From: Chloroflexota bacterium
GTDB lineage: Bacteria > Chloroflexota > Anaerolineae > UBA2200
NCBI GenBank assembly: GCA_030607875.1
Contig: JAUWJD010000032.1
Span: 1 to 44,520 of the forward strand
Reading direction: 5' to 3'
Length of the DNA: 44,520 bases
The notes under the pieces are model-generated. The model was given only the letters and a program-made list of their open reading frames with translations, was not told the origin of the DNA and did no database searches. The translations under genes were made by a program, and so were the position numbers. This document shows, piece after piece, positions 25,733 through 34,921 of this stretch. How positions within the stretch are numbered: the first letter of the stretch is position 1; each line of letters begins with the position of its first letter.

Positions 25733-25748
25733 CTTGGGGAGACCCAAG
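25733..25748 (+). terminator. Hairpin after the AlkP gene
   Basis: CTTGGG-GAGA-CCCAAG: a perfect 6-bp stem with a GNRA-type loop, 14 nt after the stop, followed by TTGTGCCTT. Terminator-like with a weak U-tract; it would separate the upstream operon from the next promoter. Confidence 0.5.
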
Positions 25749-25777
25749 TTGTGCCTTGCCACCAGCCATGGTACAAT
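25749..25777 (+). promoter_or_regulatory. Candidate promoter of the methyltransferase gene
   Basis: TTGTGC (3 of 6), a 17-nt spacer and TACAAT (5 of 6), about 100 bp before the methyltransferase start and directly after the terminator hairpin. Confidence 0.4.
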
Positions 25778-25877
25778 TGAGAATGGCTGCGGCATATTGG
25801 TGCAGAAGCACAATGAATAGAGTCCGTAGTACGCAATTGCCAACGTGCGATTCAAGAGCCAAGGAGTAACAGAGGGA

Positions 25878-26618
25878 ATGGCTGGAGACAAACAAACCTG
25901 GCTGGAGTCTCAGGCTGAATTCTACTGCCACAAACTACAGGAGGGCCGGGAGGTATTTGACACTGGCCCATACGCAACAATGATCAGAGGAGAGTGGCTG
26001 CGCTTCATCAAGAACTTTATGTTTGATGGAGCGGCCATTCTGGACGTAGGGTGCGGGGATGGCTGGCAGAGCAGGTGGCTGGCAGAGCAGGGCGCTGGCA
26101 GGGTAGTGGCACTTGATCTGACGCCCGGCTTCATTGTGAGGGCACGGTCTCTGACCCCTGCTCACCTGCTGGACAAGATCACCTACGTCTGCTGCGCGGT
26201 AGAGGACTACCGCAGCGAGCCCACATTTGACGTTGTGGTCATGAAAGACGTATTTGAGCACTTGTTCGAACCCCAGAAGGCGATGGAAACGATCGCTGAT
26301 CTGATCACAGAGAGTTCGATTGTGCTCATTGAGACCTGCAACCGCCGCAGGTTGCGGAACACGTTATGGCGCCTGGTGGGACGGTCCAAGATCTCGCCAG
26401 CTCACTTCAGAGAGTACACCCCCGGCGAACTGACGGAGATCCTGCAGGAATCTGGGTTTGCGGTTGACGAGATGGTCGGCCTAGGTTTTCTGCCTGGCCT
26501 GGGGAGGCTTCGCAAGGGACATGAGCAGCTTTTCGCTCTGGACTTGTGGCTAGGCCAGAACGTGCCCGGCCTTGCTGGCGGGATCATGGCGGCCTGCAAG
26601 AAAGCGCAGGTAGGTTGA
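25878..26618 (+). CDS. Class I SAM-dependent methyltransferase
   Basis: A 246-residue methyltransferase. ILDVGCGDGWQSRWLAEQG is SAM motif I, VVALDLTP ends in the acidic ribose-binding residue, and FDVVVMKDVFEHLFEP is motif IV. Later KISPAHFREYTPGELTEIL resembles UbiG/sugar methyltransferases of glycan loci. It probably O-methylates a sugar or lipid (inference). I chose ATG 25878, with GAGGGA directly upstream and AAGGAG at about 12 nt, over the ATG at 25845. It lies between the two AlkP-type genes, 97 bp before the fusion gene. Confidence 0.85.
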   Translation: MAGDKQTWLESQAEFYCHKLQEGREVFDTGPYATMIRGEWLRFIKNFMFDGAAILDVGCGDGWQSRWLAEQGAGRVVALDLTPGFIVRARSLTPAHLLDKITYVCCAVEDYRSEPTFDVVVMKDVFEHLFEPQKAMETIADLITESSIVLIETCNRRRLRNTLWRLVGRSKISPAHFREYTPGELTEILQESGFAVDEMVGLGFLPGLGRLRKGHEQLFALDLWLGQNVPGLAGGIMAACKKAQVG

Positions 26619-26715
26619 GTGGACATTCATAACTAACGGGATCATCACACGAGTACTTCAAGCACAGGGGCCGTTGGACTGAGCGCCCCGGAGAAGGGAC
26701 GAGGTCATTCAAAGA

Positions 26716-29325
26716 ATGGATTATGAAGAAGTGTACGGCGTGATGCCACACGGCGGAAAGCTGATCAACCGCGTTCTCAGCGGCGAAGAAAGAGAAGAGC
26801 GCCTAGCCCGCGCACGCGGCCTGAAAAAGATCATGCTGAACCCAGTCGCGGTTTCCGATCTGGAACTGATCGCTGTGGGCGCTTTTAGCCCACTGACCGG
26901 GTTCCTGGGCCAAGCGGACTATGAGAGCGTGGTGGAGACGATGCACCTGGCCAACGGCATCGTCTGGCCCATACCCATCACCCTGGCGGTCACTAGTGAG
27001 CAGGCCAAGGAACTGCGCGAAGGCGATGAACTGGCACTGTTGGAGACACCCCAGCACATCCTGGGCCTGCTGCAATTGCGCGAAAGATACACCTACGACA
27101 AGCAGCGTGAAGCGGCCAATGTGTACCGCACCACCGAGGACAAACACCCTGGAGTGGCAAGGTTGTACGCGCAGGGTGACGTGCTGCTGGGCGGCGACAT
27201 CTGGCTGTTGAACCGCCCGCTGGAGCAACCCTTTCCCGAGCTGCGGCACGATCCGAGCCAAACCAGGCGCATGTTCGCACAGAGGGGCTGGAGTACAATC
27301 GTCGGTTTCCAGACCCGCAACCCTGTGCACCGGGCGCACGAATACATCCAGAAGACGGCCCTGGAGATTGTGGATGGCCTGTTCCTGCATCCACTGATCG
27401 GCGAGACCAAGAAGGATGACATCCCAGCCGAAATCCGCGTCGAAAGCTACCACGCTCTGCTGCGTGACTACTACCCGCCAGAGCGCGTGCTCCTGGGAGT
27501 GTATCCAGCAGCGATGCGCTATGCCGGCCCGCGCGAAGCGATCTTCCACGCGCTGGCGCGCAAGAACTATGGCTGCACGCACTTTATCGTGGGCCGTGAC
27601 CACGCCGGGGTCGGCAAGTACTATGGGACCTACGACGCGCAGCTCATCTTCCAAGAATTCAAGCCGGAGGAGATTGGCCTCACGCCGCTGTTCTTCGAGT
27701 ACGTATTCTACTGCCGCAAATGCGGCGGGATTGCCTCGCCCAAGACCTGCCCACATGACGAGTCTGATCGCATCATTCTCAGCGGCACCCAGGTCCGCGA
27801 GATGCTCAAGCGCGGCGAGGCCCCGCCTCCCGAATTCACCCGCCCGGAGATCGCCCAGATTCTGATCGATGGCTACCGTCAACTTCGGGAACACCAAGAC
27901 CAAGCGGTCCCAATCGTTGCCAGCGACAAACGCAAGGTGTTTATCATTGGAATGGACTGTATGACACCGCAGTTGGTCTTTCAGCAGTGGCGCGACGAGC
28001 TGCCGAACTTAAGGCGACTGATGGAACGGGGATTGTGGGGCAAGCTCAAAAGTACCATCCCGCCAATCACCGTGCCTGCCTGGTCATCGATGATGAGCAG
28101 CAAAGACCCGGGCGTGCTGGGCTTTTATGGCTTCCGCAACCGCGCCGACTACTCCTACGATCGCATGTCTATCGCTACCAGCAGGGCAGTCAGGGAGGAC
28201 CGCGTATGGGACATCCTGTCGCGCGACGCCAAACAGGTCATCCTGGTGGGTGTGCCGCAAACCTATCCCCCAGCACCGGTCTATGGGCAGATGATCACCT
28301 CGTTCCTGACCCCGAGCACCAAGAGCCAGTACACGTACCCGCCAGAGCTCAAAGCGGAGGTGGAAGGACTGGTCGGCGAGTACAAGTTGGACGTCGAGGG
28401 CTTTCGTACTCAGGACAAGGCGTGGCTCTTGAAGCAGATCCACCAGATGACCGACCAGCGCTTCACCGTGGTCAAACACCTGCTAAAGACCAAACCCTGG
28501 CGCTTTTTCATGTACGTGGAGATGGGGCCGGACCGCATCCATCACGGTTTCTGGAAACACTTTGACCCACAGCATCCCAAGCACGTCCCGGGCTCACCCT
28601 TCGAGAACGCGATTAAGGACTACTACAAGCACATCGACGCTCAGATTGGCGAGCTGCTGACCCTGCTCGATGACGACACCATCGTTTTAGTGGTTTCGGA
28701 CCACGGGGCCAAGAAGATGGACGGCGGCATCTGCATCAATGAATGGCTGCGGCAGGAAGGCTACCTGGTGCTGAAAGAGGAACCCCGGGTCCCGAGCCCA
28801 GGGAGCGTTGTGCCGTTATCCAAGGTGGAGATCGACTGGAGCAAGACAAGGGCCTGGGGCGCTGGCGGCTACTACGGCCGCGTGTTCCTCAACGTGCAAG
28901 GCCGCGAGCCGCAAGGTGCAATACCGGCCGCTGAATATGTTAAGGTACGCGACGAACTGGCGGCCAAACTGGAAGCCATCACCGACCCGCAGGGCAGCCA
29001 CATCCACACACGCGTGTTCAAGCCGGACGAGATCTATCGCCAGTGCAATGGCATCCCACCGGACCTAATTGTGTACTTCGGCGCCCTTTTCTGGCGCTCT
29101 GTGGGCCGCCTGGGCCACAACAGCATCTACACCTTTGAGAACGACATCGGGCCCGACGACGCAAACCACGCCCAGCACGGCCTGTTCATAGTGTACGACC
29201 CGCGTCGCAAGCTGGGGCGCGAGCTTCAAGGCCTGCAGATCATGGACGTCGCGCCAACGGTGCTGGACTTGTTCGGCATGCCGGTGCCAGCGGACATGCA
29301 GGGCAAAGTGATCAAGGTCGAGTAG
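26716..29325 (+). CDS. sat: Fusion of ATP sulfurylase (Sat) and an AlkP-superfamily hydrolase domain
   Basis: 869 residues in one uninterrupted frame. Residues 1 to about 395 are a full ATP sulfurylase, which makes adenosine 5-phosphosulfate from ATP and sulfate. Motifs are [19 protein letters not shown] (from residue 199), GRDHAG (293-298) and a cysteine cluster ([15 protein letters not shown]). From residue 407 a COG3379-like AlkP domain begins: [11 protein letters not shown] (D414), [13 protein letters not shown] with Thr452 as likely nucleophile, DRIHH (D606, H609 or H610), SDHGA (D662, H663), NHAQHG near 816, and [14 protein letters not shown] at the end. Both parts keep their key residues. 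Whether the AlkP part handles the APS/PPi product, a sulfated glycan or a phospho-sugar is unknown. The APS kinase gene follows. Codon style does not change at the junction. Confidence 0.9.
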   Translation: MDYEEVYGVMPHGGKLINRVLSGEEREERLARARGLKKIMLNPVAVSDLELIAVGAFSPLTGFLGQADYESVVETMHLANGIVWPIPITLAVTSEQAKELREGDELALLETPQHILGLLQLRERYTYDKQREAANVYRTTEDKHPGVARLYAQGDVLLGGDIWLLNRPLEQPFPELRHDPSQTRRMFAQRGWSTIVGFQTRNPVHRAHEYIQKTALEIVDGLFLHPLIGETKKDDIPAEIRVESYHALLRDYYPPERVLLGVYPAAMRYAGPREAIFHALARKNYGCTHFIVGRDHAGVGKYYGTYDAQLIFQEFKPEEIGLTPLFFEYVFYCRKCGGIASPKTCPHDESDRIILSGTQVREMLKRGEAPPPEFTRPEIAQILIDGYRQLREHQDQAVPIVASDKRKVFIIGMDCMTPQLVFQQWRDELPNLRRLMERGLWGKLKSTIPPITVPAWSSMMSSKDPGVLGFYGFRNRADYSYDRMSIATSRAVREDRVWDILSRDAKQVILVGVPQTYPPAPVYGQMITSFLTPSTKSQYTYPPELKAEVEGLVGEYKLDVEGFRTQDKAWLLKQIHQMTDQRFTVVKHLLKTKPWRFFMYVEMGPDRIHHGFWKHFDPQHPKHVPGSPFENAIKDYYKHIDAQIGELLTLLDDDTIVLVVSDHGAKKMDGGICINEWLRQEGYLVLKEEPRVPSPGSVVPLSKVEIDWSKTRAWGAGGYYGRVFLNVQGREPQGAIPAAEYVKVRDELAAKLEAITDPQGSHIHTRVFKPDEIYRQCNGIPPDLIVYFGALFWRSVGRLGHNSIYTFENDIGPDDANHAQHGLFIVYDPRRKLGRELQGLQIMDVAPTVLDLFGMPVPADMQGKVIKVE

Positions 29326-29447
29326 CGGGTAGCGGGTGGTGGGTACCGAGTGACGGGTAGGCGGTTGGACCAACCAACTGGCAGACCAAGCGACCAACAG
29401 ACCAAGAGACTAACCGAGCAAGAGACTAACAGACTAACGGACTAGGT
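29326..29447. repeat. Two degenerate short-word repeats back to back
   Basis: 29326-29365 repeats GCGGGTAGCGGGTGG and GTGACGGGT words; 29366-29447 switches to GACCAAC, GACCAAG and GACTAAC words. The first type recurs at 2081 and 39077, the second at 15095. They fill the gap up to the APS kinase start and leave no normal ribosome site there. Confidence 0.6.
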
Positions 29448-29451
29448 GACT

Positions 29452-30060
29452 ATGGAACACAATGGCTTTACACTGTGGTTCACTGGCCTATCAGGCGCGG
29501 GCAAGACAACGCTGGCCCGTGGCGCAGAGGCCATCCTGCGAGAGCGCGGTATGAAGGGCGAGGTGCTGGACGGAGACATCATCCGCCAGAACCTGAGCAA
29601 GGGCCTGGGTTTCAGCAAAGAAGACCGCGATGCCAACATCAAGCGTATCGGCTTTGTCTGCAAACTGCTCACGCGCAACGGTGTGGTGGCCGTCGGTTCG
29701 GCCATCTCGCCCTACCGTGCGGTGCGCGATTTCGTACGCCAGGAGATCGGCAACTTTGTCGAAGTCTACGTCAAGTGCCCGCTGGATATACTGATAGAGC
29801 GCGACGTCAAAGGGCTGTACAAGAAGGCTCTCAGCGGTGAGATCAAGAACTTTACCGGCAGCTCGGATCCCTATGAGGAACCGCTCAATCCAGAGGTGGT
29901 GGTGGACACCTCACTGGAAAGGCCTGAGGAGAGCATCGCCAAGATCATCGCCAGGCTGGAAGAATTAGAGTACGTCCCCCCAGCACCGCAAGGAGAAGTG
30001 TACTCGGCAGAAGAGTTGAAAGCCGTCGAAGGCCGGCTCCATGAGCTGGGCTACATCTGA
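29452..30060 (+). CDS. cysC: Adenylylsulfate (APS) kinase
   Basis: A 202-residue P-loop kinase that phosphorylates APS to PAPS, the sulfate donor of sulfotransferases. WFTGLSGAGKTTLA holds the Walker A loop (G12-T19), then LDGDIIRQNLSKGLGFSKEDR, the ISPYRAVRD block with the family serine, and VKCPLDILIERDVKGLYKKAL. The C-terminal PEVVVDTS block is also standard. Length matches CysC. The next in-frame GTG at 29446 is possible, but ATG 29452 fits better. No Shine-Dalgarno is visible, since the start abuts a repeat. It pairs with the Sat fusion gene upstream. Confidence 0.92.
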   Translation: MEHNGFTLWFTGLSGAGKTTLARGAEAILRERGMKGEVLDGDIIRQNLSKGLGFSKEDRDANIKRIGFVCKLLTRNGVVAVGSAISPYRAVRDFVRQEIGNFVEVYVKCPLDILIERDVKGLYKKALSGEIKNFTGSSDPYEEPLNPEVVVDTSLERPEESIAKIIARLEELEYVPPAPQGEVYSAEELKAVEGRLHELGYI

Positions 30061-30158
30061 TGCAGGTGCTGCTGAAACGTGAGGCGTGAAGGCTGAGATC
30101 TCTTCTGGCAACTGTTCACCCTTCCCCGGCATCCCGCCGAGCAGGTAAGGACAAACAC

Positions 30159-31100
30159 ATGAGCGAAGAGCATCCATATCTTTCCATTGTGATCCCTCTG
30201 GTCAACGAGAATGACAGCTTGCGGCCGCTATCAGAGGAGCTGGAGAGCGTGCTGACGACGTTGGGGCGCTCCTACGAAATCATCTTTGTGGACGATGGAA
30301 GCACCGATGCCTCGTTCGCCACATTGCAGCGGCTGCACGCCAGCGACCCGGAGCACATCCGCGTGATCCGCTTTCGCCGCAACTTTGGCAAGACAGCAGC
30401 GCTGTCGGCAGCCTTCAAGCGTGCGCGCGGCGAGGTGGTCATGACCATGGATGCCGATTTGCAGGATGACCCGCACGAGATACCCAAGCTGCTGGCCAAG
30501 TTAGAGGAAGGCTATGACATGGTGGCCGCCTGGCGAGAGCGCCGGCAGGATCCAACGTCGAAAACCATACCCTCGCGGATCGCCAACACTGTCGTCACAT
30601 TGGTAGCTGGCGTCAAGCTGCACGATGTCAACTGCGGCTTCAAGGCTTACCGGGCGGAGGTAGTACGTGAGCTCAAACTGTACGGTGACCTGCACCGCTT
30701 CATCCCCATTCTGGCAGTCTGGCAAGGCTTCACCATTGCCGAAGTGCCCGTCGCGCACCGCCCCAGGCGCTTTGGCCACTCGAAATATGGCTGGCACCGT
30801 TTCATCCGCAGCTTTTTTGACTTCCTGGTGGTACTGTTCCTGACACGGTACCTGCGGCGGCCTCTGCAGTTGTTCGGCACACTCGGGGCGATTTCCTTCT
30901 TCGTTGGCCTCGTCCTCGGCGTTTACCTGGCGTATCTGCGCCTCTTCGGTCCAGGCATCGGCTGGAGACCGGCTTTGTTCGCAGATGTCATGGCCATCGT
31001 CGTTGGTGTACAACTGAGCGCCATCGGTCTGCTCGGCGAAATGGGGCGCAACTTTTCCTACCGCAGCGAAGACGAATACTCCATCCGCACCGAACTCTAA
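30159..31100 (+). CDS. Membrane GT2 glycosyltransferase, DPM1/GtrB-like
   Basis: A 313-residue GT-A enzyme. LSIVIPLVNENDSL opens the fold, IIFVDDGSTD binds the nucleotide, FRRNFGKTAALSAAFKRARG and MTMDADLQDDP (the DAD metal site) follow, then FGHSKYGWHRF. Two C-terminal membrane helices (LFGTLGAISFFVGLVLGVYLAY and LFADVMAIVVGVQLSAIGLL) match polyisoprenyl-phosphate glycosyltransferases. It likely loads glucose, mannose or a related sugar on undecaprenyl phosphate at the membrane. It closes the glycan cluster and is followed by a strong hairpin. Confidence 0.9.
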   Translation: MSEEHPYLSIVIPLVNENDSLRPLSEELESVLTTLGRSYEIIFVDDGSTDASFATLQRLHASDPEHIRVIRFRRNFGKTAALSAAFKRARGEVVMTMDADLQDDPHEIPKLLAKLEEGYDMVAAWRERRQDPTSKTIPSRIANTVVTLVAGVKLHDVNCGFKAYRAEVVRELKLYGDLHRFIPILAVWQGFTIAEVPVAHRPRRFGHSKYGWHRFIRSFFDFLVVLFLTRYLRRPLQLFGTLGAISFFVGLVLGVYLAYLRLFGPGIGWRPALFADVMAIVVGVQLSAIGLLGEMGRNFSYRSEDEYSIRTEL

Positions 31101-31110
31101 AAAGACCCTT

Positions 31111-31178
31111 CAGAGCCGCAGAGCACGCCACCTCGCTGCATTCGTGGCGGGGTGTCGCGCTCTGCGAACTTGGCTCTG
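31111..31178 (+). terminator. Large imperfect hairpin after the GT2 gene
   Basis: CAGAGCC (31111-31117) pairs with GGCTCTG (31172-31178). The inner arm 31118-31135 pairs with 31148-31165 at 15 of 18 positions plus one wobble, around a 12-nt loop. It begins 11 nt after the stop. No U-run, so it may be a processing or factor-dependent end, or a GCAGAG-word repeat. Confidence 0.5.
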
Positions 31179-31353
31179 CCGTGGATCGTGGCAGGCACTC
31201 TACTGCTTCGTGCAGTACCCTGTAGCTGAATCGTATGGTGAGGCAAGCCATGGCGTCTTAAGCATCAGGGAACGTTCCTTGCTCCCCCGCACGTGGAGCC
31301 GCACTGTCTCCATGCAACCGGCCCGACGAAACTCCACCAACCAGGAGGGTTAC

Positions 31354-34011
31354 ATGCCGCCCACTCTCAGACTACGTTCTCATCACTTGCTGGCACTCGC
31401 GAGCATCCTGGCGCTCCTGGGTCTCTCGCTGCTGTTGGCTGTTCTACCCACCAGCGGAGCCTCAGCCAGCGAAGAGAAGGCGGCTCAGTTGATGGCCGCC
31501 ACGCCTCCATCCCCACCCTTGACCTGGCTGCCATCGCGCAGCGATGGATTTGGCCAGACCGCGTCAGCAGTGCACGCGCTGGCCGAGTACCGGGGCCTGC
31601 TCTACGCTGGCCTCGCCAGCGACCGTCCCACCCCTGTGCTCATCTGGGCATTTGACGAGCAAACGGGATGGAGCACCTCCTCATCGGCTGGATTCGGCGG
31701 CCCGAACTCGGCAGTCCATGCTCTGGCGGTGTACAACGACATCCTCTACGCCGGAACCAGCAGCCCCAACGGCGGTCAGATATGGTCATCCGGGGGAATG
31801 GGCTGGAGCCACGTGGCCGACAACGGCTTCGACGATCCGGCAAACGACAGCATCCAGTCGCTGGCCGTGTTCCAGGGACGTCTCTATGCCGCTACAAGCA
31901 ACGCCAACGGCGCTCAGGTCTGGGCCTACGATGGGCAGCGATGGACACGAGTGCTCTCCTCAGGGCTGGTGAGCGCCAACAACATCGCAGTCGAGACCCT
32001 GATGGTGCACAACGGCAGGCTCTATGCCGGAATGCGCAACGCACAGGGCGCACAGATATGGAGCACAGCGAACGGTGACAACTGGGACATGGTGATGGGC
32101 AACGGCTTTGGCCAGACCTCGAACGTGGCCATCACTGCGCTGGCAGGCTACCACGGCCGGCTCTATGCCGCTGTGGAGAACAGCCTCGGCCACGGTGGAG
32201 AAGTGTGGCACGATGAGTGGAACGGCTGGCAGCTTTCAGCAAGGGATGGCTTTGCCGGTTCCAGCAACCCATCCGACAGCAACAACCTGGCCGTGACTGC
32301 TCTTGCCGTGCACAACGAACTGCTCTATGCCAGTACAGTCAACAACGTATATGGAACCCAAATCTGGTTCAACGATGGCTCTGGCTGGTGGCCCTCCACG
32401 AAAACCGGCTTGGGTACCGGCAAGAACAATCGCGCCACAAGGGCCCTGGCTTCCTACGAGGGGGGCTTGTGGGCCGGCATCGAGAATGCGATAGATGGTG
32501 CGGCGGTCTGGTACGGCAGGCCTGAGATCGAATTCACCGTCGTCAGCCGCTACGGAGCTGTCGCACCGCCCAACAGACTGCACTACAAGGCCGAAATCAT
32601 CAATACGCTAGGCATTACTCTGACTGGTTTGCAGGCCTTTGACACCTGGGAATCCAGCGGAGGCTGCGTCTATGACCTCCACGGACGCTCACACATACGA
32701 TGGGACATCGGCGAACTCGGGCCGGGCCAAAGTCGCGAACATCAGTTCTCCCTGCTGACCCATAGTTGGTGCCAGCCCCAAGTCGTGATCAACACCGTGC
32801 GCCTGCACGGCGACAACCTGGCCCCCATGTTCGCCTTTGCCTCCACCGTGATCCTCGAGGCACCGACCCCAACAGCCAGCCCTACGTCGAGTCCCACGTC
32901 GAGCCCCACGCCCATCCTCCCAGCTATAGTGACTTTCCAACAAGGAGCCAACGAGTACTCCGGCGCGCTGGATACCCACCTCACAGAGTTCCACCCCTGG
33001 CAGCGAAACTGCAACGAACCGCGCATCCGCGTCGGAGCCAACAACGGCTTTGCCGGGCTGATCCGTTTCGATCTGTCGTCGATTCCCACGGGGGCCAACG
33101 TAGTCAGCGCTACACTGCATCTGTACGCCCTGCAGTGGACACACGGTCGGGACATCCAGATTGGCCTCTACGCCATTTCACGGACGGTAGACGTCTGCCA
33201 GGCCAACTGGAATGAGGCACGCAGCGGGGAACCCTGGGCCACTGCCGGATGCAAGGATGTGTACACCGACCGCCGTCCTGACCCAGAGGTCACTTTCATC
33301 ACCTCTGGCCTTCAGCGCTGGTATGACCTGGACGTGAGCGAAGCAGTACGTGGCTGGGTGGATGGATCGCTGCCCAACAACGGCCTGCTGCTGCTCGGGC
33401 CTGCAGATGACAGCGAAATCCACGAATTCGCCTCCGGGAACCATGCGCAGCAAGCAGAACGCCCCGTGCTATCCGTTGCATACTTTTCAGCCCCGCCTAC
33501 AAGCACACCGACGCAGACGCCGAGCGCCACACCCATCTGTCCTCACCCCTTTGAGCCTAACGACACCTTCTCCGAGGCATGGGACATCGGTTGGGGCGGG
33601 CACATCGAATCCTACATCTGCTCCGCCGAAGATGTGGACTATTACCTGGCGGACATCGGTGCGCGGCCGTTCAATGGCTTTGCCATTACGCTCAACAACC
33701 TGCCAGCAGACTATGACCTGCACATATACAACATGGCAGAGGAATGGATCGCCTCCTCCGCCCAGTCAGCTCTGGAGAGCGAAAGCGTCACCGTCCAGGG
33801 GCAGCGCATCTACGTCAAAGTGTCCGGGGCAGACGGCGCATCCAACGCCTTGCAGCCCTACCACCTCGACGTCATCCCGGTCACCGTGGCTACAGCGACA
33901 GCCACGACCTTGCCGACGCGGACTGCAACACCATCACCCACGGTGACAGCAACGGTCGAACGCTGGCACGTGTATCTGCCGATCATCGTGATAAATGACA
34001 ATGATGAATGA
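31354..34011 (+). CDS. Large secreted modular protein: propeller-like repeats, DNRLRE and PPC-like domains
   Basis: 885 residues. The start at 31354 has AGGAGGGT upstream and opens a signal peptide (core LLALASILALLGLSLLLAVL). Residues about 55-390 hold at least six repeats of about 48 residues of the form NGF-G-T-N-A-ITALA-Y-G-LYAA, consistent with a beta-propeller. A beta domain follows, then a Thr/Pro/Ser linker near 505-525. Residues about 525-710 are a DNRLRE domain (RFDLSSIPTGANVVSATLHLYA, VRGWVDGSLPNNGLLLLG). Residues about 729-845 resemble a bacterial pre-peptidase C-terminal domain (FEPNDTFSEA, VDYYLADI, YDLHIYN). A second linker precedes WHVYLPIIVIND at the end. It probably sits on the cell surface in adhesion or glycan binding; enzymatic residues are not evident. 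Confidence 0.8.
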   Translation: MPPTLRLRSHHLLALASILALLGLSLLLAVLPTSGASASEEKAAQLMAATPPSPPLTWLPSRSDGFGQTASAVHALAEYRGLLYAGLASDRPTPVLIWAFDEQTGWSTSSSAGFGGPNSAVHALAVYNDILYAGTSSPNGGQIWSSGGMGWSHVADNGFDDPANDSIQSLAVFQGRLYAATSNANGAQVWAYDGQRWTRVLSSGLVSANNIAVETLMVHNGRLYAGMRNAQGAQIWSTANGDNWDMVMGNGFGQTSNVAITALAGYHGRLYAAVENSLGHGGEVWHDEWNGWQLSARDGFAGSSNPSDSNNLAVTALAVHNELLYASTVNNVYGTQIWFNDGSGWWPSTKTGLGTGKNNRATRALASYEGGLWAGIENAIDGAAVWYGRPEIEFTVVSRYGAVAPPNRLHYKAEIINTLGITLTGLQAFDTWESSGGCVYDLHGRSHIRWDIGELGPGQSREHQFSLLTHSWCQPQVVINTVRLHGDNLAPMFAFASTVILEAPTPTASPTSSPTSSPTPILPAIVTFQQGANEYSGALDTHLTEFHPWQRNCNEPRIRVGANNGFAGLIRFDLSSIPTGANVVSATLHLYALQWTHGRDIQIGLYAISRTVDVCQANWNEARSGEPWATAGCKDVYTDRRPDPEVTFITSGLQRWYDLDVSEAVRGWVDGSLPNNGLLLLGPADDSEIHEFASGNHAQQAERPVLSVAYFSAPPTSTPTQTPSATPICPHPFEPNDTFSEAWDIGWGGHIESYICSAEDVDYYLADIGARPFNGFAITLNNLPADYDLHIYNMAEEWIASSAQSALESESVTVQGQRIYVKVSGADGASNALQPYHLDVIPVTVATATATTLPTRTATPSPTVTATVERWHVYLPIIVINDNDE

Positions 34012-34018
34012 CCAATGA

Positions 34019-34066
34019 CCAAATCCCAACAAACATGCGCTGCTAAGCATACGAGTTGGGATTTGG
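34019..34066. terminator. Bidirectional hairpin between convergent genes
   Basis: CCAAATCCCAAC (34019-34030) and GTTGGGATTTGG (34055-34066) are exact reverse complements, with a 24-nt loop that can itself pair ATGC with GCAT. It lies between the surface-protein gene (plus) and the Fpg gene (minus). Confidence 0.6.
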
Positions 34067-34087
34067 AATCCCGAATTTGGGGTTTTG

Positions 34088-34909
34088 TCATTGCCTTACC
34101 ATTGTGCCGGGTTGGCATCTGCGACAAAAGTTGGTCAGCCTGCGCCGGGCCGTGATCCGCGAGATCGGGTTGCCACAGCGGGGGCAGGGCTGCCCGCCAC
34201 GACCGTGCACCCGCAGAAAGTCGCGGATTTCCACGTGGATCTCGGCCTCCACCCGCTGGCGCAGAATCTCCACCGCCTCTTCCAATACGGTGTGCATGGC
34301 TTCATAGATGCGGCGCACCTCATCCTCACCCAAGGAAGGGCTCTTGCGGAAGGGGTACACAGCGGCGCGAAAGAGGATTTCATCGGCGTAGGCGTTGCCG
34401 ATTCCGGCTACGAAGGTCTGACTGGTGAGCACGCCCTTGATCTCGCCACGGCGACGGCGCAGACGTTCGGCAAAGGCCTCCAGGGTCAGGGCCGCATCCA
34501 AGGCATCGGGCCCTTGATCGGCATATGTTGGCACGCATTCCAGGGCCGGTGTCAGGTAGACCTTGCCCATGGTGTCGGGATCGGTGTAGCGCAGGCTCAC
34601 GCCATCCACAAAACGCAGCACAACGAAGGGCTTACCCCCCGCCCTTTCGCCGGGGGCTAGGTAGCGCAGGCGACCTGAGCGCATGGGTTTGATGACCAAC
34701 CAATCCCCCGAAGCAAGCCCAAAGAGCAGGAACTTGCCCCGGCGGGATACAGACTCAAGGCGCTGCCCGCCGAGGCGCGAAGCAAAGCCGTCCCCGGTGA
34801 GGTCACGCACTACGATGGGTTTCTGGACGCTGGCCTCCTCGATTCTGGCGCCTGCAAGCTGGCGATTCAGGAACTCGGCAATGACCTCGAGGTCAGGCAA
34901 TTCCGGCAC
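34088..34909 (-). CDS. mutM: Formamidopyrimidine-DNA glycosylase (Fpg/MutM family)
   Basis: A 273-residue base-excision repair enzyme. After removal of the initiator the chain starts PELPDLEV, with the catalytic Pro and Glu. RRGKFLLFGL has the family lysine. The FVAGIGNAYADEILF helix-two-turn-helix and a zinc finger (CPRCGNPISRIT, NFCRRC) at the end are standard. The usual HLGMSG loop reads IKPMRSG, so substrate choice may deviate towards Nei-like enzymes. It removes oxidised purines and cuts the DNA backbone. The start is GTG at 34909 with GGAGGT 6 nt upstream. It follows the peptidase gene by 12 bp and likely shares its transcript. Confidence 0.9.
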   Translation of the reverse strand: MPELPDLEVIAEFLNRQLAGARIEEASVQKPIVVRDLTGDGFASRLGGQRLESVSRRGKFLLFGLASGDWLVIKPMRSGRLRYLAPGERAGGKPFVVLRFVDGVSLRYTDPDTMGKVYLTPALECVPTYADQGPDALDAALTLEAFAERLRRRRGEIKGVLTSQTFVAGIGNAYADEILFRAAVYPFRKSPSLGEDEVRRIYEAMHTVLEEAVEILRQRVEAEIHVEIRDFLRVHGRGGQPCPRCGNPISRITARRRLTNFCRRCQPGTMVRQ

Positions 34910-34921
34910 AGCACACCTCCA

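Noticed and set aside
26803..27903. 366-codon minus-strand frame
   Set aside because: Antisense shadow of the Sat domain, caused by high GC at third positions.
26716..29325. Sat-AlkP as an assembly artefact
   Set aside because: The frame is uninterrupted with a natural linker near residue 395-407, the codon style is even, and the neighbour is APS kinase; I keep it as a real fusion, though reads should confirm it.
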